A stretch of 64,000 bases of DNA from Panaeolus papilionaceus (taxonomy: Eukaryota; Basidiomycota; Agaricomycetes; Agaricales): the NCBI GenBank assembly GCA_015501605.1, contig JADNRZ010000034.1:248001-312000 (forward strand), written 5' to 3'. A program made the position numbers and the translations under genes. The notes under the pieces were generated by a model, which searched no databases, had not been told where the DNA came from, and saw only the letters and a program-made list of their open reading frames with translations. Positions 1-12,222 of the stretch are shown here, piece by piece; position 1 is the first letter of the stretch; every line of letters starts with the position of its first letter.

Positions 1-2141
1 AGTCCACAACCGAAGATGTCCTTAGAACCAACAATTGAGCCTTAGTCAGGCAAATGCACTCAACAATCCAATGACCAAGCTTGCAAACACACAAAATCCA
101 ACAAAAACCAATCAAATTCAACACACTAGTTGCACTCAAAGTATGTGAGAAACAACTCTTTGGGCCCTTAGACACACACAATTGCTATCTAAGTCTTGGA
201 GAGATTTTCTGATTCTTATTCTATGATTTACAGGGCTTTTTATATGAGAGTAGAGGTTTGGCTAAGAGAGTTGAAACAAACATAAGAGAAATTAAGAGAA
301 AGAGCCAAGAGTGTCTTTGGAGAGCCGTCAATCACTCTGGTATACTAAGTAGTACTAAGAAAAGCTTGGTGAGTTGAATCACATGCCATATTATGAGGGT
401 TGAACCTCTTTTACACTGGTTAGTCCAGCTTCACCACATCTGTTGGTAGCCTCAGACTGGCCTTGACCAAGTCTGATTGCATTTGTAACCCTCGTTCTTG
501 TTGTTTCCTTCTCCTAAGTCTCTTTTGGCCTCCGATAGTCCTGACTTGTGAGGTCTAGACCTCCTTTGGACTCAAGGATAGGGTTGGAGCTCTTCAGCAC
601 TTAAGGTCATAGCTTCTTAGAGGTCTTGTTCCATGGTGATCCCTGTTGATGGCATCACATGCCTTCGTAGGCTTTATCTGTGGTGATGTATAGGTCAAGT
701 GTCAATGTAGGAGTTCATAGATAGGCTTTCTTAGGATCTCAGGGTAGTAGCATGCCTTGTAGACTTGTTAATATAAGAGGTGTTTATTGACGAAGGTCCG
801 ACTTAAGTGCTAGTCATGACCTGATAAGTTCTAAGGTCCTGACACACAACTCCAAGATGTTCAACTACTGTCTGCAGTCCTCGTAGCCATTCCAAGATCC
901 CTCAAATGATGGTTTTACATCGTTTTCAAGGGCTGAACGTGTTTTTGGTGTATCATCAGTTATAACAGGTATTGGTTATATCAGAGACAACTGTATTCTC
1001 TGGTGAAGACCAGTGCAGGAGTGATTCTTCCTCTATCCAAATTTCTGCTACAAATTCTATTGAACCCCCTTTTTTAAACATACATGTCATCCTCAGTCTC
1101 TGCATTGCCATAATCCTCCTCATCTGTCTTGTCTTCTTCCCTGGTGAAGATAAAAAAAACTGTTGAAATTTCAAAGTTGAAAAGAACATACATTTCTTTG
1201 GGATCCCAGTGAATGAATGTCAATTCTAGTAGTTAAGACTCAGACAAGAGATGTCACAACAAAATTTTTTTAAAAAAACTCACCTTGTGGCTGTCAGGGG
1301 ATCTCCTGCTACCTCCTATTCCTTTTCTTATCATTGTCTCTCTTGTCTCTCCTTTCCCCTATTTCCCTTTGCTCTATTTCATTATCTGGACATACCATGG
1401 ACTCATATATATTATATTACACTCTCCTTTAGTTGTCACTCATTTGTTATTCACTTGTTTCCATTGTTACATAGTCATTCCTTTGTGTTTCCCTTTGTTT
1501 ATTCCCAAAGGCATTGTTTGGCATCAAGGCTGATGCCAATGCCAGCTCATCACTCAAATAGCTGTTTCACCTGGGTTTGATCCTTTACCTCTTTCTCTTT
1601 GGATCTCCCCCAGGTGAGCCTACTTCCTGTATTTATGTAGAGCTGATATATATCTTTGGATCTCCCCCAGGACTTGTGTGTGTCTGAGGTGCCCTTACAG
1701 TGGCAACAATGTATTATATGGCGCACAAGTCTGCTTGTCTCTCATCCTCCAACTTTATTTATAAAGAGGAGTTCTTTTACCCCAGCTTCCTTTTTTTTCT
1801 TGAGTTGGACCCCAGTGCCAATATCTGAACTGATTAGATTAGATTAGTAAAAAATCAATGTGCATATGATAAAATGTATATGTATATTTTTCAAGATCTG
1901 AATTGTGTTCAAAGTGCAAAGGTGCAATGCCAGATGGGCTAAAACCCTAAATTCACTCTGAATTTGTTGATAATTTATTTTTGATCTTGCAGCTGATGGA
2001 CTGCCAACTTTTTTCCAATATGATGAGCACTGGTGCTGAGTCTGTACTGCTGTAATTCATTTGACATTATTTGCACATGTATACATCAATACAGAAATAT
2101 TTTGATTCAAAAAAGAAAGACTTGTATTGCCATGCACAGCA
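1..2141. other. AT-rich non-coding stretch at left edge
   Basis: No gene is supported here. Open frames are short, low in complexity (F/L/S/P-rich) and match no family I know. A perfect 14-bp palindrome, GAGGTCTAGACCTC, lies at 550-563. The text up to about 960, ending in a TATAACA-like string, could be the end of an old LTR or another transposable element running in from the left, but no second copy is present to test this. Two short direct repeats are listed separately. Confidence 0.4.
1597..1671. repeat. 18-bp exact direct repeat
   Basis: CTTTGGATCTCCCCCAGG occurs at 1597-1614 and again at 1654-1671, 57 bp apart start to start. The first copy is followed by GTGAGCC, which looks like a splice donor. 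No gene could be built around it. Confidence 0.7.
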
Positions 2142-2202
2142 TCAGCCTGCTCTGGCAAGTATTATATGGCACACAAGTCTCTGCTTGTCTCTCATCCTCC
2201 AA
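1711..2202. repeat. Imperfect 42-44 bp direct repeat pair
   Basis: Positions 1711-1752 and 2159-2202 share a near-identical string (ATTATATGGC, ACAAGTCT, GCTTGTCTCTCATCCTCC) with one small indel and one substitution. The second copy lies in the antisense of the short minus-strand frame at 2142-2363. This suggests local duplication of part of an old element or gene. Confidence 0.65.
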
Positions 2203-2639
2203 TAAACCATTGTCAGATTGACAGGCTGCTTCTGGGTCATGAGGTGTTCCAAAATGTGGATTGTCCTCCAAAAATTCATAAAATTGCTCTGCAGCATTTC
2301 AGCACACTTGTATTCATACTCCTCCTGTTCAGTGGGAATCTGCCACTGCTGATCTTGAAACACTATTTATTTATTTTTGAACATCAAATCAACCAGGTAT
2401 AAATAAATTTCCTTACCTTCTGCAGTGTGGTTCTCCCAATAGCATCTCTCAACCTCAAGATGCTCCTGCTCCATATCATCTCCAACTGGATTGTATGCCC
2501 TCTCCTCCCAATGCTGCATTTCAAGTATAAGCCCTACAGCATTCCACATCTCCATTTCATCATATACATGTTGGGATTGAAGCATCTCCTCCTTGTTGTC
2601 TATAGATTGAGGCAGTGGGTTTTCATCAGGAGCAGACAT
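2142..2639 (-). CDS. Hypothetical protein fragment, possibly transposon-associated
   Basis: I do not recognise a family. A minus-strand frame from an ATG at 2639 runs to a stop near 2367 and is rich in E, W, Y and M. A second open piece continues to 2142 with a similar acidic, aromatic character (PTEQEEYEYKCAEML). The two could be joined by a short intron around 2365-2395, but the splice sites are not convincing. The frame is open upstream to an ATG at 2855, but that part lies antisense to the F-box core on the plus strand, so the shorter start is preferred. It could be a relic of a mobile element or a spurious frame. Confidence 0.25.
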
Positions 2640-2739
2640 GGTGATGGCTTTGGACAACTTTGCTGGGACAAGCACAATCACCTGACAGACTTTTAATTTT
2701 TTCAATGCAAGCACAACCATCACTGGTTGGCTCTCAACC

Positions 2740-4031
2740 ATAAACATAGCTGCTGGCACACAGACCTTTCCTCTGGAGATCTTTGACCATATCATGGAGC
2801 TTTCCTGTGCCCAGCCATTTGGCATGTCTGCCAAGGACCATATGGTTATCTCCATTAGTGCCTCAACCCAAGACTGTCGATCCTTTCATGGTGTGGATTG
2901 GGCATGGAGAGATCAGGTTCAATACAATCCAAGACTGTGGACAATTGTTGTGATCAACGGAAAAGTCAGCCTTCCTTTCAAGGGTGCATTGCAGTATCTT
3001 CAAGATACATTGAAAAGGGGTTTAGCTTTACCAATTCAATTGCATCTCAAGGTCCCCATTGGATGGCTTGAATTCTGGAATGACCTTCAAGCAGCAGTCC
3101 AGACCCATGCAGAGCAGATTCAAAGTTTCAAGTTCATAATCCTGACAAATACTCCTGTGCATCTTACATTGCCCAACCTGCAAGTATTAAAAGGTCAACC
3201 TGATGGTCCTCAACTATCCAACAACAATTTTCAGATATTTGCACCAATCCTCGAAACAGCTGTTTGTTCATTCAAAGGCTGGGATTGGACATTGGCCAGT
3301 CATTGGGAACCATTACCAAATTGGACCTGGATGATGTTGAACTCAAGCTCTTCTGCGACATTGTAGCCTTTGCTCCTCATCTCTGCTGCCTCAGCATCAA
3401 AAAAGTCTATTACATGGACCCAGACCAAATCTTCTGCCTCTGCAATGGTCTACTTTATAGGAAAAAGGATCAAGTCTGTATCACCAACCAAAGCATTGTC
3501 CATTTAAAGACTGACATCAAGTGGTGTTTATTGTCATTCAAATTCCCCTCACTCCAGCATCTCATTTTTAGTGGCTATCTGGATGAATTTCCTGAGAACT
3601 TCCTGGAAGAAAACCCCCAGCTACAGACAATAGGCATATCTTCTGAAAGCATTGATGCTTTGGAACAGATCGTCTGCAAGACATTGATATCCTATTTGAT
3701 CATCAACATCAGGTTGTCAAGATCAGGGGTAGCACAGGCTTGGCATAAAATGCTTTCCAATATTTCAGAAAGCAGAATATTTTTTCAGAGGCTGTCCAGG
3801 TTCACCATTCACATGTTTCCACCTGCCTTACATATGCAACCTGAACTCCTCTGGAATGTGATTTATGAATTCATCCTTCTTTTTGACAACATACCCTTCC
3901 AACTTCATGTTTGCAGCATTGGGGATGATTTTCATGCAAAGTATTTGACTCACAAGGACAAATGGGTAGACATTGCCTCCAGGCTGACAATATATTATGC
4001 CAAGAAAAATGTAACTGTATTCCAAGATTAG
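2740..4031 (+). pseudogene. F-box-like / leucine-rich repeat protein, frame-broken
   Basis: Family proteins recruit substrates to SCF ubiquitin ligases; agaric genomes carry many divergent copies. The translated start holds an F-box-like core (FPLEIFDHIMELSC, about 2767-2808), then WAWRDQVQYNPRLW, matching the usual 'W(R)D....PRLW' end of fungal F-boxes, then leucine-rich segments. The first frame runs to about 3366. The sensible continuation (LGLDIGQSLGTITKLDLDDV onward, ending at a stop at 4029-4031) is in another frame, so the reading shifts between about 3250 and 3290. No splice pair fits cleanly there. The in-frame ATG at 2794 is inside the F-box, so the true 5' end is not seen. A missed intron cannot be excluded; the most likely reading is a pseudogene or a one-base error. 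Confidence 0.5.
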
Positions 4032-7000
4032 CCTAAAGGTTCTGTGATTAATGCTGTAATGATTGTTGTGAGAATTAGATTACCTCTTGCCTTCTGACTA
4101 CCATGTGCACCAATATTGAATGTGAAAAGCATGACTCTTTTATTCAGTTTATTTATTATCACTCTGATCTCATGATATAGTGCTCTCAAGCAACTCTGTG
4201 CCATATGCGAAAATAACAGTCATGCTATTGCTGAGTTGCAGAAAAAATTTGCACACAAATCAGGTTTGTGTTGTCTTCAAATATTGCAGGGCTGATTATA
4301 ATGCCTATTATTTTCAGACAAGCAAGTGTCGTCCAAAGTTATCAAGTTTGGTAAACTTAGGGAAGGGGAAGGGGACAACAATCCATTCACAATTAGCTCA
4401 AAGAGATCTCAGTTTGAAAACAACCCCAAGAACAAGTCATTGAACCAAGGGACTGTACAGGATCATCCTATTATATTATCAGATCATAAAATTCCACTTG
4501 CTTATCAGCCTGCAACTTCTGATTCTCTCATAGAAAGCAAGATTTTATAACCACTGAAACATAATTCTCATGGCTAGGGGGGAACCATAAAAGACAGAGA
4601 AACAAGGATTTGATTCATTATGCCTCTTCCCCCAAAAAGTCAAAGAATTGTTTCATGTTATTCATCAATATCTTACTCAAATTGAACCTTTTGAAAACCC
4701 CACACCTGATGAGATTTCTATATTGAGACATCTTGAAGATTGGACTGGATATCTCCATTTGGAGGCTTGTGGCATCATACATGCTTCAAATAACATAGCC
4801 CACAATATTCTTGGTGTGTTGCCTTGCCCCTGTGAAGATATTGACACTAAGCAATAATTCAGCAATGCCAAATGGTATTGATGGTATTCCTGAACCAACT
4901 GCAGATGTTGCTGAAGATGAAGACAAAGAAATGGGTGTTGATGCTCCACCTCATTGTTGTCGGCATGACAGTTGTTGGACACTCATCATGGAAGCCTTTC
5001 AAGTGGCTGCAGCCTTGACCCCCATTGAATATTTTATCATCATAGCAGATGACACTTGTTCATCTCAGCAGACTTCTGAACAAGCAGCTTTCCATCATAT
5101 CATGCATGGTTATTGTGCCTGTCATTCCTGGACTCGTACAGTATGTACATACATTGGAATATCTATTGTACAACCTTTCTAACTGATTCATAGAGAGATA
5201 TACTGGGACCAAATACATGAACACTTTTTCAGGGTGCTGAAGACAGTCTGGACATTCCAGGCACTCTCACTCCAGATGCAGACAAGACTGATTGGTTTGA
5301 ACATCAAGAAAAGGTGTGTCTGGAGAACTTCACACCTGTAAACCAACCTAACATTTTTATTCAGGCAATTCAAGATCTTGAGCTGGCTAGCAAATGCTTG
5401 GGTGTATATAATGGACTATTGTCCTGGATTCAGGCTATTACATTTGCAGAGGAGTAGTGACATATTGGTATAGACCATGCAGGCAAAACCTGGAAGGCAA
5501 ACTATAGAACACGCCTATTTGAAAAGCTCTATCTGATGGCAAATACTACCCTTCCAGTCAAGGCACAAAAGGCTTTAAAGTCCAAGTTTATAAACCAGCA
5601 TGAAAAAGTTGTGCTAAATTGTAATCAACTCTTGTGTTTGTTTGAAAAGGTATGATTCTCTGTCCTTTCAGTGTCCAGGTTGTCTCTTATTGGCAACTAG
5701 CATCCTGTTGCTGCTATTCTAGACCCATTCTGTACCTTGCCTTCAACCCTGGACAACAATTCAGCATCACATTGATGTGCTGAGCATGGAGGAACACCTA
5801 CACAACACCAATACAACAACACAACAAATCAACAACCTCAATAGAAGGCCCAAGGTCTTGTTAGAAACTCCAGTAGATCACACCCCCAACTGTGACCTAT
5901 CATAGCCTACCTATGAAGCACAAGTACTTAATATCAGGTGCAGTTTGCTGTATTTTGATAAACCCCACACCACAATCACTTTTAGAAATACCCAACACAT
6001 GACAGGGGCATATCACCCTTGGACTTGGTCAGCAGGTGTCAGCCTTGCAAGATAATTGAGAAGATGGGATTATGGGATTATGGTTTTGGCTGGATCAAGG
6101 GCTGCATTAATTGAGTGCTAGACAGATATCCGTCAATGCAAATCAGGTTATCCCTGCTACCTTCAGGTAGTGGGTTTTAGTGAAATGTTTGGAGAAATTT
6201 TGGCAGAGGATTTGAATGAAGCTGTGCTAGCAAGCCCATTTAGAAATTGACTCTCACCATTCGGTGATTAGTGGCTGTGCTTAAATTCAAGCTTGCAGGG
6301 TCAAACCAAAGTCTACACTCTTCAAAGCTTCAAAACTAACGAAACAAGGTTGTATGACAAAGCTTTGATGTCCACACGAGCACCAGGAGGAGTCAACCAA
6401 AGGTTGACAACAAGTGGCGGTCGTATTTTCTGCATTTTTCATAGCCCAAATTCCGTGTTCAATGATGTTACATTAAGGCTAGTATGATCTGTAGTACTAG
6501 CACCACCCAGCGTAATAACCATAGGTTACTTAAATTTCCTTGATAGTCAGGTAGATAATCACTGAACAAGCCGATAGAGATACCAAACCGAAGTGGTAAT
6601 TGTGTCCCAGAGTTTTCTTGGCATTGCTTGCAAGTTGTTGTTCTCCCCAGGGACCCCTGCTCCAGTTAAGAAGACATTGTTGATTCAATATATCTCTGTC
6701 TTGGAATGAAGTGAGTTTGATTACACAAATTATAATACTGAGGTACTAGATGTTACATCTTAAACAGCTCGCAATCTGACTCTTCAGATTACTCCACTTC
6801 ATGTGCATATACACAGACACAATTTTACCCAGTTTCAACTGGTCTAAATAACCAATGTTCTATAAAGAGCAGGCTTTTCAGTAGCAGGCTATGCCGCTGG
6901 TCGGCGCTACCATTATTAATTAATGGTTCAACTCAATCTCAACCATTTCACCTGATAACGATTTGATGACAGCTGCCTGGAGCTTTGGAGCCCCTAATTT

Positions 7001-7377
7001 GATCGGGCCAAAGCAGTGTGGGGCAGCGCTTTCTCAGAATTCTTCGTTGCCAAACTGCAACCTTTATCAGACCGAATTTATGCAGTGACAAGGTGGTACA
7101 TACATACTCTTCAGGAGGCCAAGTACCGTCTTATCTGTATTTCTCAAAGAAGAAGCCAATGTCCACTGCAAAATGACACTGAGAAGTTACCCATCAGAAT
7201 ATTGACTGGATAAACCCTGAAGTAATTTTAGACTGACATCTAAATTACAGGAGCGCTGCATAACTGGTACAATACCTACCTAATAAGAACCCTCTGCCCA
7301 AAGATGGTGCAAGTTGGCCCACTTGACGACCTTGCTGGTTCACAGTCGTTTGTGTTTGCTGAACGCCACTCACATCA
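4032..7377. other. No clear gene; scattered degenerate coding-like frames
   Basis: Short plus-strand frames at 4648-4857, 4811-5182 and about 5230-5460 read like broken protein (for example DEISILRHLEDWTGYLHLEA and the His/Cys-rich HHIMHGYCACHSW) but are separated by stops and match nothing I recognise. They may be remains of one old gene or transposase. From about 5650 to 7377 I see no coding signal. Confidence 0.3.
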
Positions 7378-8920
7378 CATCAGCAATGTCTGGGTTGGCT
7401 CTGGAGTGCTCCGTAGTGCTCTGTAGCACTGTAGTGCTGTAGCAAAGGGTACCCCTTATGGAGTTTCCCCATTAGGGTCAGTAGTGCTCTGTAGCGCCCC
7501 CTTGTTGCTACATGATGCTACAGACTGCTACAGGTGCTACAGAGCACTACAGACTGCTACATAGGTAGACCACTACATATACAAATTGCCCTTCCAAATA
7601 GCACATATAATGCATGAAATCACTCATAAGATTGTAAAACAAAAATTAATATATCATTCAAAACCTAACTAATATACAAGTAATACTGCATACAATACAG
7701 ATAGGGAACGTCCTGGACCTGTGGCATACCCTACCTGTGTACCTGCAGGTTTTCCATGCAAAACAAGTCCAAGAATGTCGAAAACGGCCCAGAAGTGGGC
7801 AAGTGGGCCATTTTGGGCGCTCTTGGGCCTGTTTTGAAGCTCACAGGTACACCAAGGCTGACCCACACCTGTACCTGCGCCCAACCCAACCTATAACCTG
7901 TCCAAGTCACCTGTACCCTTGACTTTCCCTAAATACAGAGATAACCAAGAGAATAGCAAGAATGGCAATAAGCGATAATAAAGGTCAAGAATTTATGCTC
8001 TAAATAAATATATTAATGAGGTACAGTATAACAATAAATAAAATAGAACTCACCAAGGGTTATATATGACATGTAGAGGAAGGTCATGATGACGAAGAAC
8101 TAGAAAAGACATGAAAGCAGAGCATGAGAAAGTCCGGAAGTCATACCCATAACATTCACATACCTATGAAAACCCATCTCCTATGCTCAAACAGACATAA
8201 TAAAGCATCTATAATAATAGAAGTAATAGAAGAATGTCATAAATAGAAAAAGAAAGAAAAAAAATAAAAGGAATCTCACCAAAATATGTTAAAGTGCAGG
8301 TAAAATCCACTGCTGAAGCAGCGATAACATCCTATAATATAGTAGTCAGCCACTTGGTTCCATAATAATAAGCACTTACCAGGTCTCTTAAATATATATA
8401 TATAGAACCATTAAAGCACCTGTAGGATGGGGAAATATGGTAGATGTGGACGAAGATGATAGTTGAGGAAAGAAGAGAGTGCGATCAAAATTGCTTATTT
8501 TGGAATCATTTTGGTTTGTGTTTTGATTAATCAGCATTTTCCCATCTCATATGTTTCACCAAAGCGGACAATGGACTTCAAAAAAAAATGACAAGTCCAA
8601 CTTATTGGTCTCGAAATTCACTACTATTCTGTTATATACAATTATTTGTAGTCTAGCACCTAGTTGACATTGGTTTTTAATAATATAAGTAATTTCTGGC
8701 ATGACTTTAAGAGAGGGCACTCCCTATAGCTACATAATTACCATACCATGGTAGGTAGCAGTACACAGAGGGGGAGGTAATGCATGTAGTGCTACAGAGC
8801 ACTAACTTGCTAGTCGTTGCTACCACTGCCATCATGGACGCTACAGCCGCTACTGTTGCCATGATGCATGCTACAGCCATCAGTGGCTATGCTACAACCC
8901 AAAATCAGAAATTGCTGATG
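7378..8920 (+). mobile_element. Repeat element 'R1' copy 1 (1543 bp), non-autonomous
   Basis: One of two copies in the window; the other is at 45487-47265. The ends conserved between copies are CATCAGCAAT on the left and its inverse ATTGCTGATG on the right. Both ends carry many GTAGCA/TGCTAC motifs. The 16-mer GTGCTACAGAGCACTA occurs at 7534-7549 and 8789-8804, and inverted at 7414-7429. The stretch from about 8190 to 8920 is almost identical to copy 2. There is no coding ORF. I see no target-site duplication at either copy, so the class is unresolved. A 230-bp MITE is nested at 7702-7931. Confidence 0.8.
7702..7931 (+). mobile_element. Nested hAT-type MITE (230 bp) with 8-bp TSD
   Basis: The ends read TAGGGAACGTC on the left and, on the opposite strand, TAGGGAAAGTC on the right. 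The insertion is flanked by perfect 8-bp direct repeats AATACAGA (7694-7701 and 7932-7939). An 8-bp duplication and short TIRs are the hAT hallmark. The interior is rich in ACCTGT/ACAGGT motifs. It belongs to the same family as 45945-46247 but lies in the opposite orientation. Copy 2 of the host element lacks this insertion and shows the corresponding unoccupied sequence. Confidence 0.88.
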
Positions 8921-11817
8921 CACGCGTTCAAACCCATCAGAGCAACCAGTGGAATAGGGCAATTCCAACTTGATTGCGACTCAGCCCTCTGAGCCTAGTT
9001 ATGATGAGAGACCAAGTGCCTAAATAACAAGCTAGACAGTCAGTCTATCATGATGGTTGGTCAGGCGTTTCACTGGCTGAATGACAGGAGTAGAATAAAT
9101 CTGCCGCTCATATTCAGGCGAAGCAGTGACGTGAAGTCTTGTACGGTATATCTACGAACGGTTATTCTGATGCGAAGTACTATAGGAGTAGTCAAGAGAA
9201 CATATTAACCCCACCACCTGCTTCTCAGAACGTTCAAGGGACACATTCCGACATTGACATGTACCTCAGTCCATCCATCGCCAATCCTTTGTCTTCGAAT
9301 TAGCACACAGGTTTATGGACACACTAGATCTGTACATTGTAGTATTTTATATTCTTCCTGTTAGATCTCAGCAGCGATCAGAAGACTCATTGTAGGGACT
9401 TACAATGTCTATATGTTTCCACTGACTCTCGAAAGCAAGTCATCATTAATAATCCATCTTCCGAGTCCCGACAAGTGCAACACATGAAGACTCTCTTCTC
9501 TATGCCTCGTTTTTGTCTTATTTTTGAACAAGAGTTACAGGTTACAATTGCGAACATTCTCGAAGGTTGCTCGGGTGATAGCAGTGCGGTTTCGTGGCGT
9601 ACCAATGTTTGGGGCTTTTGTGCTCCGTAGATGGCGAAGCCCACTGCAGTTGATGAGAACATTCAATGATCTGTGCCGCTATATCGTTATGTTGACATGC
9701 TATACGAATATCAACTCCAGTGGGGTTAGGCCGTTGTAGAGAGGAACGACAGAGGGCAGCTGATCGTAATGAATGTTCCCGGCCACTGGTGTGACCGATA
9801 CCCAAGAATTTGAGCGCACGAAATACGGATACTCGGCGCGAAGCACTTAGTTGTGGCAACACTGAAGCTGGGGAAACAAGGTGGATCGCACTTTGAGCAC
9901 ATCATTTGAGCTTTAAGCGGTATCATGCAAAGAAGTCATCTGAGCTTGGTGTTGACTCCATCTACTACACTTACTTTTCCGAAATGATAACAAAGAAGTT
10001 TGGCTACATGTTCAACGCTCTATCGTCACGACGCAGTCATTTTAAAAAAAAGAATCGTGCGCCCCGCACCGACGGTTGCGTCGGGTTGGCTATACTATAT
10101 CTCATTAAGCAACGAACTGAACCGCTTCTGAATCATATGCAGAACTTTGAGCTGTCTCTTCATTAACGCCTGACACGGTTGATGGTATTCTCGAGCCTGA
10201 TCGTCGTGCCGAATTACCCCGACGATTGGCGAGCTCAGCGATCGGGCACATATGATATCATCCTCGCCATTTCGAGCTGTGAACCACGCGCCAAGGCATA
10301 GATCGAGCTCGAACCGCCATCAGTCGATGCACCATGATGAATGCCGCACAAGAGAAACTCATCCTTTATCAAGCTTGAAGAAGCATATTGCAGGGAACAC
10401 TACGGCCCTCCGTTGTGGTGATTGAGTGAAGAGTGAAGTGAGTACGTTCAACGTGTCATTGATAGTTGTACCGACTCGCATTCGTTGTTGATTTGTTTAC
10501 TCGCGTTTCAACATAGGCTATAGATATTCGAAATAACCGTATGCTGCAGACTTCGGATCAACGGATCGAAGCCTATGTTCAAGGACAGCCAGGAGGTCGT
10601 GGCTTCAGAATCATTCATTTAAATTACCCCTTTATCTCTGAATGCCTTGGGGTATTTCAGGTAAACGTATAGGCTGCTGCTTTGTGAAGTAAGGGATCTA
10701 GGAGGTATGTATATACTCGAGGCCTGGCCGGATTTTTTTGAATTCTTTGCTCGGGTCTGAGTCTCAACAACCTGCAGCATGATCACGATCGTTGCGATTG
10801 ACGGAGTCAAACAGTGCATCACAGACAGGATTTATTGAATCACAAGATTTTATCCAGCATCCACGCTTCCCGTTGATGCGTCCATGTTATTCCACTTCAA
10901 CTTCATAGTATTAGGAGATGATAGCTCCCCAATGCTCCGACCTCAAACTGGGGTGTCCCTATTTTTGCAAGCAAAAAAAAAAAAGTAGAATGGAATGGAA
11001 AGGCTCGCCGTCAAGGTGGAGCAACCTCCTCGTGTTGCTGACACATAAACTTCTAGAGTCTACATATGTTCCAAAAAAGACAAATATCAGTCCGAGGAGG
11101 CCTATGGTGGGGAAATATTGAAGAAGACGACAATCGCCGCAAGGGGAAGTGGGTTTAGGGCAAAAGGACGAAGCACATCTGAGAATTGCAAATTGCAACT
11201 GAAATTGAACTTGGTCCTGAGAAGCCGGTTCGGGGAAGTTTGAGTTGTTGCCAGTGGTTTGTGGTTATGGGGCCACATGTGATCCTCTCTGGCTGTAAGC
11301 AGCACCCACACTCTTCAGTGGGGGTGATGATGGAGTCAGTCAGAAAATGATCTACGTTCAAAGGCATCATACGTGGCGGTGTAGGAGAAGCGAGATAAGG
11401 ACGCTGGAACGGCCATACTATATCCGGAGCTTGCGCTACGCATATGTAACCTTTCCAAACTCCGGTACAAGAGCTGAGACTAGTTAGTACATGGAAATAC
11501 CAGAGCGATGAGCCGGCGAGGAAGAGTCTATAATAAACGAGAAGGACCCTACTTTTATGTATCACCAGCAAATCAAGTTTCGTCATATAACGAAACGCGG
11601 GCGCCTGTCAAAGAGATAACGAGAATTCGATGTTCGCTAGTCCGTCGCTGCAGCTGTCAATGAACCGGATGACACCTCGACTCTTCGCCCAACATCTACC
11701 AAAGCGTCAAAAATACGAAACTCAGCGAACACGAAACTGACAGATCCAATACTCCGGTCCTACTTACGCACATTAATACACCCATAAATAGCCCACCCAA
11801 CCACCACGGCCCAAGAA
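8921..11817. other. No supported gene
   Basis: Open frames are short and unrelated to families I know. The longest with a true ATG is a minus-strand 143-residue frame at 11155-11586; it shows no domain. Frames around 9387-9862 overlap on both strands and are probably chance. Confidence 0.4.
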
Positions 11818-12222
11818 ATGCCTCATTGCCCTCCGCAGTCCCAGGAAGCACCTATTCGCCATTCGCTCTCAGCATCAACGCCCAACAGAAGACTTCCTAT
11901 GTCAAGTAACCATACCATATATATACGCCTGCATCTCTGTCTGTATCTAATTTTGTATTCTCTCATCCCCATTATACTCGACATATACCTAAATTCCAAA
12001 ATTAATTTCTGGATTGGACCCGTGCCCCTAAGCACATACCGAGGCAAGAAGTGCATGAGACCTTGGAAGAGTTTTTTCGAACAAGAACTAGCAAAACCTT
12101 CTCGATCTTCACCCCCATGGGAAGATGAACGAACGACAGAATCTTTCGTACTATTCGTAGCCTCCTGCAGACGTCACCGCATCAACTGCTCATGCAGTCT
12201 TACGAAAGACCTACCTCCATAA
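11818..12222 (+). CDS. Hypothetical small protein with one membrane segment
   Basis: A 134-residue frame with an ATG start contains one hydrophobic stretch (about residues 40-60, rich in Y/L/I) and a basic, Ser/Cys-containing tail. No family is recognised, and no TATA box or intron supports it. It may be a chance frame. Confidence 0.18.
   Translation: MPHCPPQSQEAPIRHSLSASTPNRRLPMSSNHTIYIRLHLCLYLILYSLIPIILDIYLNSKINFWIGPVPLSTYRGKKCMRPWKSFFEQELAKPSRSSPPWEDERTTESFVLFVASCRRHRINCSCSLTKDLPP

Noticed and set aside
2639..2855. N-terminal extension of the minus-strand frame at 2142-2639
   Set aside because: It lies antisense to the F-box core; the plus-strand reading is the recognisable one.
7378..8920. 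R1 as a classical Helitron
   Set aside because: A|TC ... CTGA|T boundaries fit, but the exact 10-bp inverted termini and symmetric subterminal repeats are not typical and no 3' hairpin next to the CTRR end was convincing. Kept as unclassified.
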